Assembly (NCBI RefSeq): GCF_036711975.1
Contig: NC_091976.1
Coordinates: 33,170,001-33,234,000, forward strand
DNA from: Onthophagus taurus
Taxonomy: Eukaryota; Arthropoda; Insecta; Coleoptera; Scarabaeidae
Length of the DNA stretch: 64,000 bases
Direction: 5' to 3'
Within the stretch, counting starts at the first letter, position 1; every line of letters starts with the position of its first letter. The position numbers and the translations under genes are program-made. Below are positions 9,401 through 20,675 of this stretch, piece after piece. The notes beneath the pieces are model-generated. The model made no database searches, had not been told where the DNA came from, and saw only the letters and a list, made by a program, of their open reading frames with translations.

Positions 9401-12039
9401 GACATGATGATTCTTGAATTACACCTTTAATTTAATATTTTACCTGTGCTAAAGGATTCACAAGTGTTGGTTGCGCAAACGGCGGTAATCTGGGGTTATG
9501 ATATGGTAAATGTGATATAACGGGCGCTTCGAATATTGAAACGGGGCTATTTGATCTTCCTTCGGCGGTTAATCCGGCGGATCGATGAAACCGGGACATT
9601 TTATTTACAACGTACGGAGTGGCGTGGGTTCTTACACCGACGGGACCTCCGTACGGCGTTATCGGGAAAACGTGGGTTGTTCCTCGTAACGTTGAAACGG
9701 TCGCCCAGCGGGAATCGGCCGAAAAACACATATCCTGTACTTTCGCGGTGGTATCACCTCTGTGGAGGATGTAAAGATGATGAACCGCCGCTAAAGAGGG
9801 CCCCCCGGGATGCGGGTTTATTCGAAACACATGAAAATCGTGCCCGCGTTTATCCGCCGTTAAAAGAAGCATCCCACTCGGATCGAAACACATCGAAACG
9901 ATCGCTTCGGTGTGAGCGGTGAAATGGGATACGATCGCGTCCGGTTCGACGGTTTTATCTATTTGTGATGATTTTTCAGCCTAAAATAATATATTATTAT
10001 ACGAGCATATAATCATCATCATTATATGTGAGTAGAATACTATACTTTGTCCATGACTACTATTCAAATTGGTTCCATAAATTTATTTTCTTAATTAAAT
10101 TTTTAAATAAAGTTTAAACGTCAATGTGACACTAATTCAATGGTACCAACTGTAACCAATTTCACAACAATTTGTCAATTTTATGAAATATCATGTTTTT
10201 TTTACGAAAATTAATTAATTTATGCTTAAATCATATAAAAAAGGAATTTGTTTATGTTTTTTTAATGTCAAACCTTTAAAAAGTACTAAAAAAATTGAAT
10301 TAAATTGACGTTTTTTGAAATTTGACGTTTCAAATAATTATTATTAATCTGTCAAGTTGATTATCCGTGAATAACGATTATTCACAGCTATTATGCACTC
10401 TGTGAAAAATGACTACCCTTTCGTTCTAGAAAACTCATTTATAAGGTATATATTACAAGGTAGTCATGGACAATAGTATATTATATGAGCATATAATGAG
10501 GGCTATTATTCACTAAGGTTATGTTTATTAACCTGAGTGAATAATAGGTCATTATATGTGAGTAGAATACTATACTTTGTCCATGACTACTATTGAAATT
10601 GATTCCATAAATTATTTTTTTAAATAAATTTGTGAATAAAGTTTAAACGTCAATTGTGACACAAATTCAATGTTACCAACTGTAACCAACTTCATAACAA
10701 TTTGTCAAAATTAAATGTCAATTTTATGAAACATGTTTTTTTTACTAAAATTAATTAATTTATGCTTAAATTATAGGAAAAAAGAAATTTGTTTGTTTTT
10801 TTAATGTCAAACCTTTAGAAAGTACTAAAAAAATTGAATTAAATTGACGTTTTTTAAAATTTTGACATTTCAAATAATTATTATTAATCTGTCAAGTTGA
10901 TTACTCATGAATGATTATTCACCCCTATTATTCACTCTGTGAAAATGACTACCCTTTCATTCTAGAAAACTCATTTATAAGATATATATTATAAGGTAGT
11001 CATGGACAAAAATATTTTTTAATTCCAAATTATTTTTTTTACCTCAATATCTAAAATTGTAATAATCCCTTTTTGTAAAACATTGCTGGGGGAATGAATA
11101 TTGGGTGGGGGTTTATATGGTGTAGTTCCTGTTAAACTATTAGCAACAGTTTCTCCAAACTCCCTTAAACCTCTCCCTAAAGATTTCGCCGCATGCAACA
11201 CAGTAGCTGTATAACTCTAAAAAAAAAATTAATTAATAAAATTAACCTAATCAAATTAAAATCCTTACTTGTATCCCTTCCCCATCATTTCCTCCACTAC
11301 TTCTTCTTGAAGGAATCAATTTATTTTCAGCATAGGCAACCCATCTTGTTCCTAAAGCAACGGGGTTCGGATTAATTCCAGGGCTAAGATAACAAGTGGT
11401 GATTACAAGTTTATCTTCTAAAGTAAAAGCATCAAAAACGGCGATTCTTTCGGTAAAAGTCACAGCGACCGACGTTCTATTAGCCAAGACGTCTAAAATG
11501 GGGAGTTGAAATTTGATCAATTTAACCTGCTCGCTCGTTTTGAGTGATAAAAAACTAAGGGAGCAAAAATGCGGACTAGGAGTTGCGTTATCACAAAGTG
11601 CTATCAGCGGTCTTTTATCTGAAAATTCATCGACGATGTTTAACCCTATTTTTGATGGGTTTGGAAGAATTTTTAAAACTTTTACTGTGCCATGTTTCCA
11701 AGATAATAATAAGACAGCTTCTCCCGTTGCGGGAATCGACCATACTTGGAGTCCGTTGGAGTATCCCAAAATTAATATTAACGGGGATGGTATAAAATTT
11801 TCGCTCTCTGCATCTTGGGAATATTCCTCGGAGAAAAGCTCCTCAAATCTAGCCCATTGAACTTGATCTTTCGTCTCGCCAGGGACATTATAAGCAGTTG
11901 GGACTACGTCGCTTATAAATCCAGCTACACTGTCTAAAATCGATGGGTCAGTAACGTGTTGAGGGGACACAGTAACAGATTCTTTTCCATTTTTCCCATG
12001 ATGATGGGATCTTGATCGAACTTGAGCATCCGCTGACAT
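3442..12039 (-). CDS. BCAS3: BCAS3 microtubule-associated cell migration factor homolog (rudhira)
   Basis: Six coding exons on the minus strand, each with GT/AG borders and matching phase: 11269-12039, 11043-11216, 9444-9980, 5437-6020, 5141-5382, 3442-4556; 1140 codons. Family motifs: SVAGFISDVVPTAY near the N-terminus, ILGYSNGLQVWSIP (first propeller blade), SYTATVLHAAKSLGRGLREF, the MCFDPSGMLLLTADKRGHDF blade, and LKEDLADAMLESP near residue 760. BCAS3 is a WD40-like propeller protein that binds phosphoinositides with PHAF1 in autophagy; fly rudhira acts in cell migration. These roles are family knowledge. The last exon (about residues 770-1140) is an acidic, Ser/Lys-rich, probably disordered tail ending in KKKSKKKKR. 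Its acceptor at 4557-4558 and phase fit exactly, but conservation of the tail is not shown. Intron 3 is 3.4 kb of nested transposons; intron 2 holds tandem MITEs. Confidence 0.93.
6563..8330. mobile_element. Non-autonomous TTAA-target (piggyBac-type) DNA transposon carrying a tandem array
   Basis: Terminal inverted repeats CCCTTTGTGTCCC (6563-6575) and GGGACACAAAGGG (8318-8330) are perfect. Both ends are flanked by TTAA (6559-6562 and 8331-8334), the canonical piggyBac-superfamily target duplication. No transposase frame exists inside. The 1768-bp body is nearly all a 190-bp tandem repeat. It inserted into the 3' part of the LINE fragment: removing it rejoins continuous LINE sequence (ACAT+TTAA+CAAAAG). 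Superfamily assignment rests on TTAA plus the CCC start, not on a protein. Confidence 0.85.
6710..8265. repeat. 190-bp tandem repeat array, about 8 units
   Basis: The unit marker ATGCTAATTTAAAAATTCC recurs near 6721 (variant), 6909, 7099, 7289, 7479, 7670, 7859, 8049 and 8236, giving a period of 190 bp. The middle units are almost identical, while the first and last are more diverged, as expected if unequal exchange homogenises the centre. It lies entirely inside the TTAA element. Confidence 0.92.
10046..10474. mobile_element. MITE copy A in BCAS3 intron 2
   Basis: Starts with TTTGTCCATGACTAC and ends with GTAGTCATGGACAA, an inverted repeat of about 15 bp. The body contains the ATGTCAATTTTATGAAA and TAAACGTCAATGTGACAC blocks shared with copy B (10576-11010) and with part of the element at 44290-44776. 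No coding capacity. Confidence 0.7.
10503..10547. repeat. Short perfect-type hairpin between tandem MITE copies
   Basis: CTATTATTCACTAAGGTTA at 10503-10521 pairs with TAACCTGAGTGAATAATAG at 10529-10547, with one mismatch and a short loop. This hairpin is in the spacer before copy B and missing from the spacer before copy A. Confidence 0.7.
10576..11010. mobile_element. MITE copy B in BCAS3 intron 2
   Basis: Same family and orientation as copy A, ends TTTGTCCATGACTAC and GTAGTCATGGACAAA. The leader TATATGTGAGTAGAATACTA precedes both copies (10024 and 10554), so MITE plus leader were duplicated in tandem with a step of about 530 bp. Confidence 0.7.
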
Positions 12040-13129
12040 TGTTTTTAATAACTTCTTAATTCTAAAAAAAGTTCAAAAATTTAAATAAACATACATAAAC
12101 AAAGTTTGTTTTTGTTTTCAAACAAAGGGTGTGGAAAGTGAATGTTGAAGGACAAAGGCTTTTGTTAAAAACTTTAAAAAAAAAATTAATTTAGCCCTCA
12201 AAACGTTTTAATTTTTATTACCAATTAAGTAATTAAACATTTACCTCGTTTTTTATACCAAATGATTCACATTTTCTTTCTAATTGCACTGCGTCATTGT
12301 CATTTTACCACAGATGACAGATTTAAACACCAACCGAAATATGACGTCAACCTGTTTATTATGCCCCGTTTTACAACACTACGAAAAATCTTCACGCTTA
12401 TAACACCTAATCAACGAATTAATCGAATTAATCATCCAGAAGGAACCGAATTTTAATCAAAACTGAACTTATTTCGCACACAAAACCCAATCTGTCATAA
12501 CATAACAGAAATCAGCTGATTGGGTAACCAACAAACAAAGCCTGTCGAAATATTAAAAAATAGGCAACCACATATACCCTAAAAACCTTCACTTTCATAA
12601 ATTAATTTTAATGAAGGTCAAAATTAAATTAATTTATTATTTTTGAGTTAAATAGAATTTATTGGGAAATTATTTAATGGGAAAATCGATTTAATTAAAA
12701 TGAAATTTATAATATAATAATTAAGTAATTGTTGTTAGTATAGGAAACTGTAATAATTTCAAGTTTAAATTCAAAAAAATTTTATAATTTTAATATACAA
12801 AGATTCTTAACATAACAAATTTATTTAATACATTAAAAATTAAGAACAAAATTAAGAACAATTAAAAAAATCGATTATAATTAAAATTTAATCATTTAAA
12901 AGTAAAAAAATATTTTAGGTTAAGTCCTCCTAAAAACGACCCCATTATTTACACGAAAACTGATTTATTCCTTTGTATACTTTAAATTGTTTACTAAACC
13001 TTCACACCTCAACTTTACATTAATTCATAATTAATAACGTTATTTTTAACAACAACAACAAAGATAGTACACATAGGTTGGCAATATCTCGAGACGAGAA
13101 GCGATAGAAATTTTTAAGTAGAGAGAATT
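12040..13129. promoter_or_regulatory. Divergent BCAS3/cramped intergenic region
   Basis: 1.09 kb between the BCAS3 ATG (minus) and the first cramped exon (plus). It should hold both 5' UTRs and promoters. The sequence is AT-rich; a more GC-balanced patch at 12260-12560 with TGACAG/TGACGTCA-like motifs lies nearer BCAS3. No TATA element was convincing. Confidence 0.45.
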
Positions 13130-13189
13130 ATGCTACCGAGTGTTTACGATTTTGTTGCGGCTCATTTTAAACTAGATTTAAACGTTTCG
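13130..13189 (+). other. 5' exon of cramped with a 20-codon upstream reading frame
   Basis: ATG at 13130 opens 20 codons (MLPSVYDFVAAHFKLDLNVS) up to a strong GTAAGT donor at 13190. Spliced in phase to the next exon (13545) it would meet TAA at its second codon, so the frame would end as a 21-codon upstream ORF before the cramped ATG at 13570. Alternatively it is the start of an alternative transcript not resolved here. Confidence 0.45.
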
Positions 13190-13569
13190 GTAAGTTTATG
13201 TGTTCGGAAAGTGTGTAGAATTTATCGATTAATGGTTTAGGCGTCGATTAACCCCCAAAATAGCGTAAAAACCGCTTTAAATCCCAATCATTTTTCCAAA
13301 CCACTCTCATCCAAACGCCAGCCATTTTTATAAATCACCTCTCACTCGGTTCAATTTCAATCAACAATAACTTTAGAATTACCGGATTAAACATTCTTTT
13401 GGAACCCTTAAGTATCATAAAATGTGTTATTTACATTTTTAATAAATAATTTGATTGTGGGTCATTGTTATTGATTAAAATGATGCCTCCTAATGAGAAC
13501 ACTGAGTTAGTTTAGTCGTTTCATTAAAAAATTTTTTTTTGTAGTCTTAATTATTAAAAAAAGTTAATT

Positions 13570-16500
13570 ATGGCTAATAATGAATTGCCAGTAAGCTGTA
13601 AGTTTATCCTTGATCAACAAATTCCGATAGATGAGTTATTAGGCTCTGTAACCACCTATAATAACGTAGAAGGATCTGAAGCCAAAAACATGCAAATAAG
13701 AGCAAGTGCCAGGGTTTTTAAAAAAATGAAATTGGATTCAACTCCGACTCAAACACTTCCATCACCCATAATCGAGAAAAAAGGTTATTTTTAATCAGAT
13801 TTATTATTAAATTAATAATTGTGAGTGTTTTGTAGAGCCAATTAAAGAGGAATCCAAACCGGAGGGTCGAAGGCCTTTAAGATTATGGGATTTAGAAGAT
13901 AAAAAACTTTTTTTTGAAGCTCTAAACGAGTATGGTAAAGATTTCGAAGCGATCCATGCTTACATCACAACTAAATTAAAGAAAAAAGGAGTTCCCGAGT
14001 ATCAATATAAAACCAGAGAACAAATTAGGCACTTATATTACAGAACTTGGCACAAAATTTCAAAACATTTAATATTTTCAGAGGGTAAAATATAATTTAT
14101 TTTAATTCCTTTTTAATTCAATTTATTATTTAGAGGTTAAAAAGGTCGCTCAAGAACTATATGGCTTAATTAATTATGGAGAATTAAGAAAAAAATTGTT
14201 ATTTGTCAGCGAAAAAGCTTGTATGAAACTTAACGAACTCATATATAGGGGCTCCGTTGCGATTAGAACCCGAGGAAAAACGATTAGGGTGAGGACTCCG
14301 ATTTGTAGAGCTTTGAGGATTTTGAATCAATTGGATGGTAATTAATAAAACAAAGTAATAAAGTTATAAAATTTTTAATCCAAAAATAATTTAGATGGGC
14401 ACAATGACCTCAAGTTACCATTAAAAATCAACGTCGAACTTAAACCGAAAGATATGGATACGTGGATGGTCGTTCAAAAACTTTCGCAAAATCCTCGAAT
14501 AAAAACAACCGTTCCTTTACAGAGGAGAGTAAGCGCTTTATTGCTTTATTTGAATGATAAATGGAAAACTTATGAAACAACCCAGGTATGTTATCCTTAG
14601 AAAGGTAACCTTCACTAAATATTATGATGCTACACTTTTATAATCAATTTTGAGAAGAGAGGATAGGTTGTGTTAATAACAACAATGAATTAGTATCTAA
14701 ATGAATGCGTTAAATTAATTTCATATAACTTTTTGGTCAAAATCACTTCTCCTCCAAGTTACAGCCCTCTAAAATTAGAGGAAAAGAATTGTTTCTCTTT
14801 AATAAATCCACTATGGAGGAATTTGGAAGGATGAAATTCAGATTCAATTTGGTAGGCTGATGTCATAATGACAAATTTTTAAATAATGGGCGCGTTCACC
14901 AACTGTCAACGTTTGCAAATGAAGACCAAACTGTTGGCAACATTTCTGGTGAATGCAACCCTAACTTCAAACGTGTTTGGTAAACGGCCGCCATTTTATC
15001 AATCGTATGATTTTTCCGTTAGCAATTGCAAACGGTGTTTGTGTCATCTTAAATTTAAAATCAACAAAAAAGAATGGCAGAAGCCCGAAATTATTTATTT
15101 AATGGATTAGTGTATACTATCTTTGAAAATGAAGAAATTCATGATAAATTGAGCAGTATGTACCTATAAATTAATTAAAATTGTAAATAAATGTCATTAA
15201 AGCGCCATCTGTTGTTATCAAATCATATGTCTATAGAAAAATTGGCCGTTCACCAAATCACCAACGCAATCGTAACCCGTTTGCGTTTGCCAACGTAAAC
15301 GGAATTCTCTGGTGAACGCGCCCATTAAGGACAGTTTCTCCCAAAATTCTTAATTTAATCCAAAAAAAATAAATAAATAATAATACACAGACACTAACAA
15401 TAACAATTAACAAAACTACAAAAACAAATAATAACAACGTTAACAAAATATTAATAATCATAATAAACGTTGTAAACACCGCCCCTCAGCAGCGACACAC
15501 GATTCTACCCTTCGCCTCATTAAATTTCGTATTCTTTCAAATATTCCTGGTGTATTCCTGATAGTTTCACATGATGCGATGATACGATTCCATAAATCAT
15601 TAATATTTTCAACAGAAGTTGAATAAACCAGGGTTTTAAGAAAACCCCAAAGACAGAAATCTAATGGATTTAATTCCTGAGATCTGGCTGGCCAATTCTG
15701 AGGACCACCGCGGCCTATCCAACGATTTGTATAAACTTCGTCTAAATAGCGACGATTGTTAATACTAAAATGCGCTGGCGCTCCATCATGCATGTACAGA
15801 GTGGGCAAATTTGGGTGTTATAGGCTACCTCAGAAACTATAAGAGATATGAAAAAAGTAGGTGTCATGCCCCGGTCTCTTTTTCGAGACTAATCCAATGC
15901 CGCAAACACCAAACCTCTATCTTCGTTTGTTTTAAAGTTATAGCCAAAAACGTATTGCACTATACAGGGTGATTCAAAAAACCGCTGGCAGATTTCTAGG
16001 GCAGGTAATACATCAAAAATTAAGATGAAAAGTCTTAATATACATGGGGTCGCAAATGCCTCCTTAACGAGATACAGCGGATCAAAGTTTCTTTAAAATT
16101 AAACATTACCTGCAATAAAAAGCCCTTTTTTAAAAATATTTTTGTAATTCGCAACGGTAATGAAACCTCTAACAGTACCCAAACGGGTGCTGTAATGAGA
16201 TTTTAGTAACATTTTATGGAACCAGTTCAAGTTGGTGACATTGGGTCATTAATTTTTCTAGTTGTCAATGTGACAATGTTTGTCTATGTATGTTTAAATA
16301 CGTTCTTAACATCGAATACAAGGTCCACAATGATGAGGACATTGAACTCTGAGCAATTTCTCTTATTTTGGGAGGTGTACATGAAACATTTTTATCAGGT
16401 GAATACGTTTTGTGTTTTGACAGTTCTATTTGTCATTCAAATTTCTTTTTTCAAGTGTTACGTTGTTACCAACTGCTACATACCTATTTCCCTACATTGT

Positions 16501-19500
16501 CAAAATTTATTTTATTTTTGAGAAAAAAAAGGATAAAAACGCGAATTACAAAAAATAGCATAAAAAACACGTTTCATAAGACTTAAAGCACTTCAACTTG
16601 AATTCGTGCATTTCAAACGTATCTTACGAAACTTGTTTTTTAATATACTATTTCAACTCCACTGCTAATTTTGTCAAACGGGTAGTTTTTGATTGAATTA
16701 ACAAATTTTCTACAAACGTGTTTTTCTTAAAAACTATTGCTTTGATCAAAGTTTTGTAAGAGACCAATTGATAGATAATTGATCACTTTACACGCGTAGA
16801 AAGCAATGGCGTAGACAATATTTTTAAAAGAGGGCTTTTTATAGCAGATAATGTTTAATTTTAAAGAAACTTTGATCCGCTATATCTCGCCAACGAGGCA
16901 TTTGCGACCCCATGTATATTAAGACTATTCATCTTGATTTTTCGTGTATTATCTACTCTAGAAGTCTGTCAGCGGTTTTTTGAATCACCTGTATATTGTA
17001 TACTAAACTTCTCTTAGGTGTTCGCGAAACTCTCTTGTTGGTTCTAATTGTTGACAGGTACATCTTTTCCATTGATTTTATTGCATTCGTTTGCTGGTAA
17101 TTGCCGTCTTCTCTTTGCACGGGGACATGACTCATTATCAGAGATTACATTTGTATTCATCTTTATCGGATGATAAACATTTCACTCTCCGCTTTCTTCA
17201 GAATCCCATATTCATGCACATGACTGTTTTCTATTTCATCTAGAAATTCCTTTTCAGTTAACAGTCGATTTCTCTTCCGATTAACCGCCATACCAGATTT
17301 ACACGGGATTTACTATATTTTAGCATGTATCAAGAAATTACATTAAAGGTAACCTTAAAAATTACAACTTCTCACCTCGAGAAACAGTGTAAACAACAAG
17401 TGCAACCGATGTAAATGACATACATGTACAGGTCGATAGACCTAGAAGTTAAGAGACAAAAACAAAAAGCTCGTAAATATTACGATGGTTACTCTTCTAG
17501 GGTGTGTGTAACAATGCAATACACAAAAATATATTTCCATAAAGACCTGGGCGTACCTTTGTCTCACATAAAATGCAATATGTCAATATAATTTGACATT
17601 ACAGTAAAACCTCAATATAACAGATCAATACGGGGAACGCAGTGTCCGTTATAGCTCAAAATTTACAACAATCTAGCACTGAAGAAAAAATGAAAAAGCT
17701 ATACTAACACTAACACTAGACCTAATGTGAGACATAGAACTAGAAACATTCTAACACTAGCTCTAGTGTTATTTTAATTGTTATGCAGCGCTAGACCAAG
17801 AATTTAAGAGACGTCACCTTTTCCAAGCAAAATTCTTCCTTTGTAAAACTCCCCAGTGCGTGTACCTATTTGCATTTTTTTAGTTACATTTTATGTGGGA
17901 CAGTGCCAGTGCATAGTAGTTTTGTAACTATCCTATTGCAAGTTATATGAAATACCCGATATATGATTTCTAATCATTTTTATTATTAATGTCAAATTTG
18001 ACGTTTAACTGTCATATGCGAAATTTTTTCGGCTACATTTTTGGTGCTTAAAATAAAACTTGTTATTTTAGTTTCAACATTACAATTTTAACATATTTAT
18101 TTATTGCATTATCCCGCTTGCCGTCTAAGCGCCAAATTTACGTCTAAAAAACAGTTTTTAATTAGAATTTTTGTTTCTATAATTCACAAGTTTTAATTTT
18201 TGGGTTTTTGTTGGCATTACTTAGGGTTCGTATAAAATTTATATCGTTTTTCTAATTATTTTTGATAAAGTTTTAATTTTATTTTAATTATTTGTATATA
18301 AATAAAAAATCCAAAAACTGATTTTTTTTTTAAATAACGATATTTTGAGACGATTTAGTATCAAAACAAAATTCCCTGTTTATCTCACCAGCTAACTATA
18401 CAACAATTTGACAGTTATTATAGAAAGAAAATGAACTGCATCTATTTTCCAACTTAATTACTAAATTTGCTCAATTTAACTGTAAATATTTGTGTTTATC
18501 TTGATTTTTCACGCCAAATTAAAAAAAAATATATTTTTAAATTATTTTTGGATTTGTGATGATTTTTGTTAGATGGAAGTAATGTGGGTTGCAGATATCA
18601 TAATTTATTATTCTTAATTTATTTCATTAACATTAAAATTATTAAAAATTTTATTTTTTAGTACGAAACAGCATTAAAACAAACCGAACAAGTAAACGAA
18701 TCCCAAATAGAAGATTTTAAACCCCCAATAAACCTTTTAAGATTCTCCCCGCCGCCAAATTGCAAATTAGATGTCCCCACTTTAAACGTAACCGAGTACT
18801 TAACGAGTCAAAATGTGTGTTTGAATTCGTACGAAGAACGTTTCGGCGTCGAAACTAAAGGCGAAGATTTATGGTTAACATCGCTGTCGAGTAGCAGCAA
18901 AGCTAATTTGAAGAAGATTTATACAAAACGGGCTCGCCATGAAAGTAATAGCAGCACAAACGAGAAATTATCCCCTTTAACATCAACAATAAACACAGTA
19001 ATTAATCAAAATAATTGTGCTAAATGTGAAGGTGAATCTGTTAGTCAACAAAAAGAATTGGTTGTTACTGATGTTGTTGATCAAGCCGTTAATACGATAT
19101 TATCGCTTCAAGTTAATTTATTGAAAGATGATAAACAGAATGAGGCGAATAATTCGATGGAGATTAAAATTGAAAGTGACGAGATTAATGGGAGCATCGC
19201 GTTTAATGAGAAGAAGGAGGTTGAAGTTACTGAATTGATGAAAGGGTGGACGGTTAATAATTGTGGTACTTTATGTGTTGGGGATTTATATTTAATGGTA
19301 AAAAATCGCTTTTAAATTTTAAATAAATTTAAAAAAAAATTTTTTTTAGTATGGGTCGGATTCTAAGTTAACATTGGAATATAGTTGGGATCAAATCGAA
19401 AATAAAGAAGTAATTGAGCATGATATAACTAATCAAGACGTTGTTGAAGAGTACTCAAGTCAATCAAATAAAATTTCGAACATCTTAAAGCGCCTTTTAT

Positions 19501-20675
19501 CAATGGCGAAATTACATTATCGCAAAAATCGCATTCAATGTCCTTGTGGTCATATTTGTGGGGGAGTTTCGAAAAATAAAAATCGAACCACCACCAAAGT
19601 CATCACTGGCAGAGAAAAATTTTATAACAACGCCGATGTAATTACAAAATCACCACAAAACTTCATTTATTTAATTAATTTTATTATAGAAACCAACATC
19701 GATTGACCCCCAACTTAACAACACAACCTTAAATAATGAACCAGCTTTAAGACGAGTTTCACCTTCAGTATTATTCAGGAGACCAGGTTCCCCCAACGAT
19801 TTATTAATGGCACAATTAGATGTAAATCAAAAATAATTAATTTAATTTTTAATTTAAATCAATATTTTTTAGTCAATACAAAAATTACGCCCTCGATACT
19901 GTAACCGTAAAGGTCGTCGCCCAAGAACTAAACCAGTCGTTGTAGAGAGAAAACTTCCAATTTTAGCAAATCGCCTCGAAGACGGGCGACAAATCGTTCA
20001 AATGAGCATAATATCACAAGAAAACGTCGCTGGCTCCACTCAAAACACAAATCCTCGCCCAATCGCGCCTAAAACCACCCAAGAAAACGAAACGCAACTC
20101 AATAACTCCGAAAAATCCGTTTCAACATACAGTTTAGTTTCGATTTTAACCCCTCATCAAACCGTTTCAGAAACTGTAAATGTTATTAATGATAATGCGA
20201 TAACTCCAAGCCGAGCCGGTTCTCCCAGTGATATTTCAAATTTGATTCAATTGGCGCTTAATTCGAATAATGGGGAGGAAAATGATGAGGTGGCGGGTGA
20301 AGAACCAACGAGTTTTGTGGGGCTTTTACCTACAACGACAATTGTAACATCGGCGACACCACCAACGAGTCCTTCTAGAGTTTTAAAAGAAAACGAAGAT
20401 CAATGGTTAAATGCGGAAGTTGCCGATTTTTCGTTCAGCAGTTTTTTAGGGCATTTAGAGTCGCCGATTAAAGCCGCACAATCTAATGCGAGTTGCGCCA
20501 GCGAAGACTCTAGGTTGTGTTTAACTCAAGCGGTGCGTATTTGAGCTTTTAATTTATAGATGGCGCTAAATTTTTTTAATTATTTCAGGTACAATCACTT
20601 TTAACTGAAAGTAGTTTGGATTATACTGCTAAATTTGCAGATTTGGCAGCTAAAGTAACTGATATTCAAAAATAA
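13570..20675 (+). CDS. crm: Cramped / CRAMP1 chromatin protein with SANT-like domain
   Basis: Nine coding exons in phase: 13570-13783, 13836-14084, 14134-14337, 14395-14585, 18662-19297, 19350-19637, 19690-19821, 19873-20532, 20589-20675; 886 residues. The N-terminal half has a SANT/Myb-like segment (RPLRLWDLEDKKLFFEALNE, GKDFEAIHAYI, TREQIRHLYYRTWHKISKHL, about residues 80-155) followed by INYGELRKKLLFVSEK and GKTIRVRTPICRAL, the arrangement of the Cramped family. The C-terminal half has the conserved LLRFSPPPNCKLDVPTLNVT and a MKGWTVNNCGTLCVGDLYLM block. Drosophila Cramped behaves as a Polycomb-group gene and vertebrate CRAMP1 is tied to linker-histone expression (family knowledge). Intron 4 (4.1 kb) is filled with transposons; the rest are about 50 bp. 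Confidence 0.93.
14886..15325. mobile_element. 440-bp MITE with TA target duplication
   Basis: Perfect terminal inverted repeats ATGGGCGCGTTCACCA and TGGTGAACGCGCCCAT, each flanked by TA (14884-14885, 15326-15327). Subterminal GTTTGC/GCAAACG motifs are also inverted. No transposase. Located in cramped intron 4. Confidence 0.82.
15458..15830 (-). pseudogene. Tc1/mariner-like DDE transposase fragment (C-terminal part)
   Basis: Minus-strand peptide of about 116 residues: MHDGAPAHFSINNRRYLDE, NRWIGRGGPQNWPARSQELN, PLDFCLWGFLK, then a helical C-terminus. DGAPAH carries the second catalytic Asp of DDE transposases. The usual PPRSPDLTPLDFFLW block is recognisable but altered (PARSQELNPLDFCLW). The N-terminal DNA-binding half and first catalytic Asp are absent; unrelated repeat sequence starts at about 15810. 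It is a truncated transposon remnant in cramped intron 4. Confidence 0.8.
15965..16991. mobile_element. Foldback MITE with about 190-bp inverted arms
   Basis: Left arm 15965-16150 starts CAGGGTGATTCAAAAAACCGC; right arm 16812-16991 is its reverse complement at high but imperfect identity, including an ATACATGGGGTCGCAAATGC block and an AAAGTTTCTTTAAAATTAA block. TA flanks both ends (15963-15964, 16992-16993), as for Tc1/mariner-type elements. The 660-bp centre has no recognisable coding sequence. Confidence 0.8.
17520..18585. repeat. Dispersed repeat, copy 1 (in cramped intron 4)
   Basis: Nearly the whole stretch is matched by 36490-37797: the leader AATGCAATACACAAAAATAT, a CTAG-rich patch (17700-17800), TGTCAAATTTGACGTTTA, and a long AT-rich tail ending near GATTTGTGATGATTTTTGTTA. 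Inside, CAGTAAAACCTCAATATAAC (17604-17623) followed by a GTCCGTTATAGCTCA echo looks like a pogo/Tigger-type terminal repeat, also present at 49795. No protein coding seen; element class unknown. Confidence 0.65.

Larger units (their letters stand above)
6065..9420. mobile_element. Outer inverted-repeat element (MITE-like) hosting nested insertions
   Basis: About 30 bp at 6065-6095 (core TATCATGTCGCTTAAAAA) is inverted with essentially one mismatch at 9391-9420. A second copy of the same family, with the same ends and similar subterminal sequence, lies at 44290-44776. The shared right subterminal part includes an AAAACGTGAAGTCACATC-like stretch (9323-9340; 44619-44638). In this copy the interior has been expanded by a LINE fragment that itself contains a TTAA element. 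No transposase was seen and no clear target duplication could be defined. It lies in BCAS3 intron 3. Confidence 0.6.

Noticed and set aside
15258-15479. Membrane-like 73-codon minus-strand frame (poly-Leu/Val)
   Set aside because: Arises from a T/A-rich low-complexity tract beside the transposase fragment.
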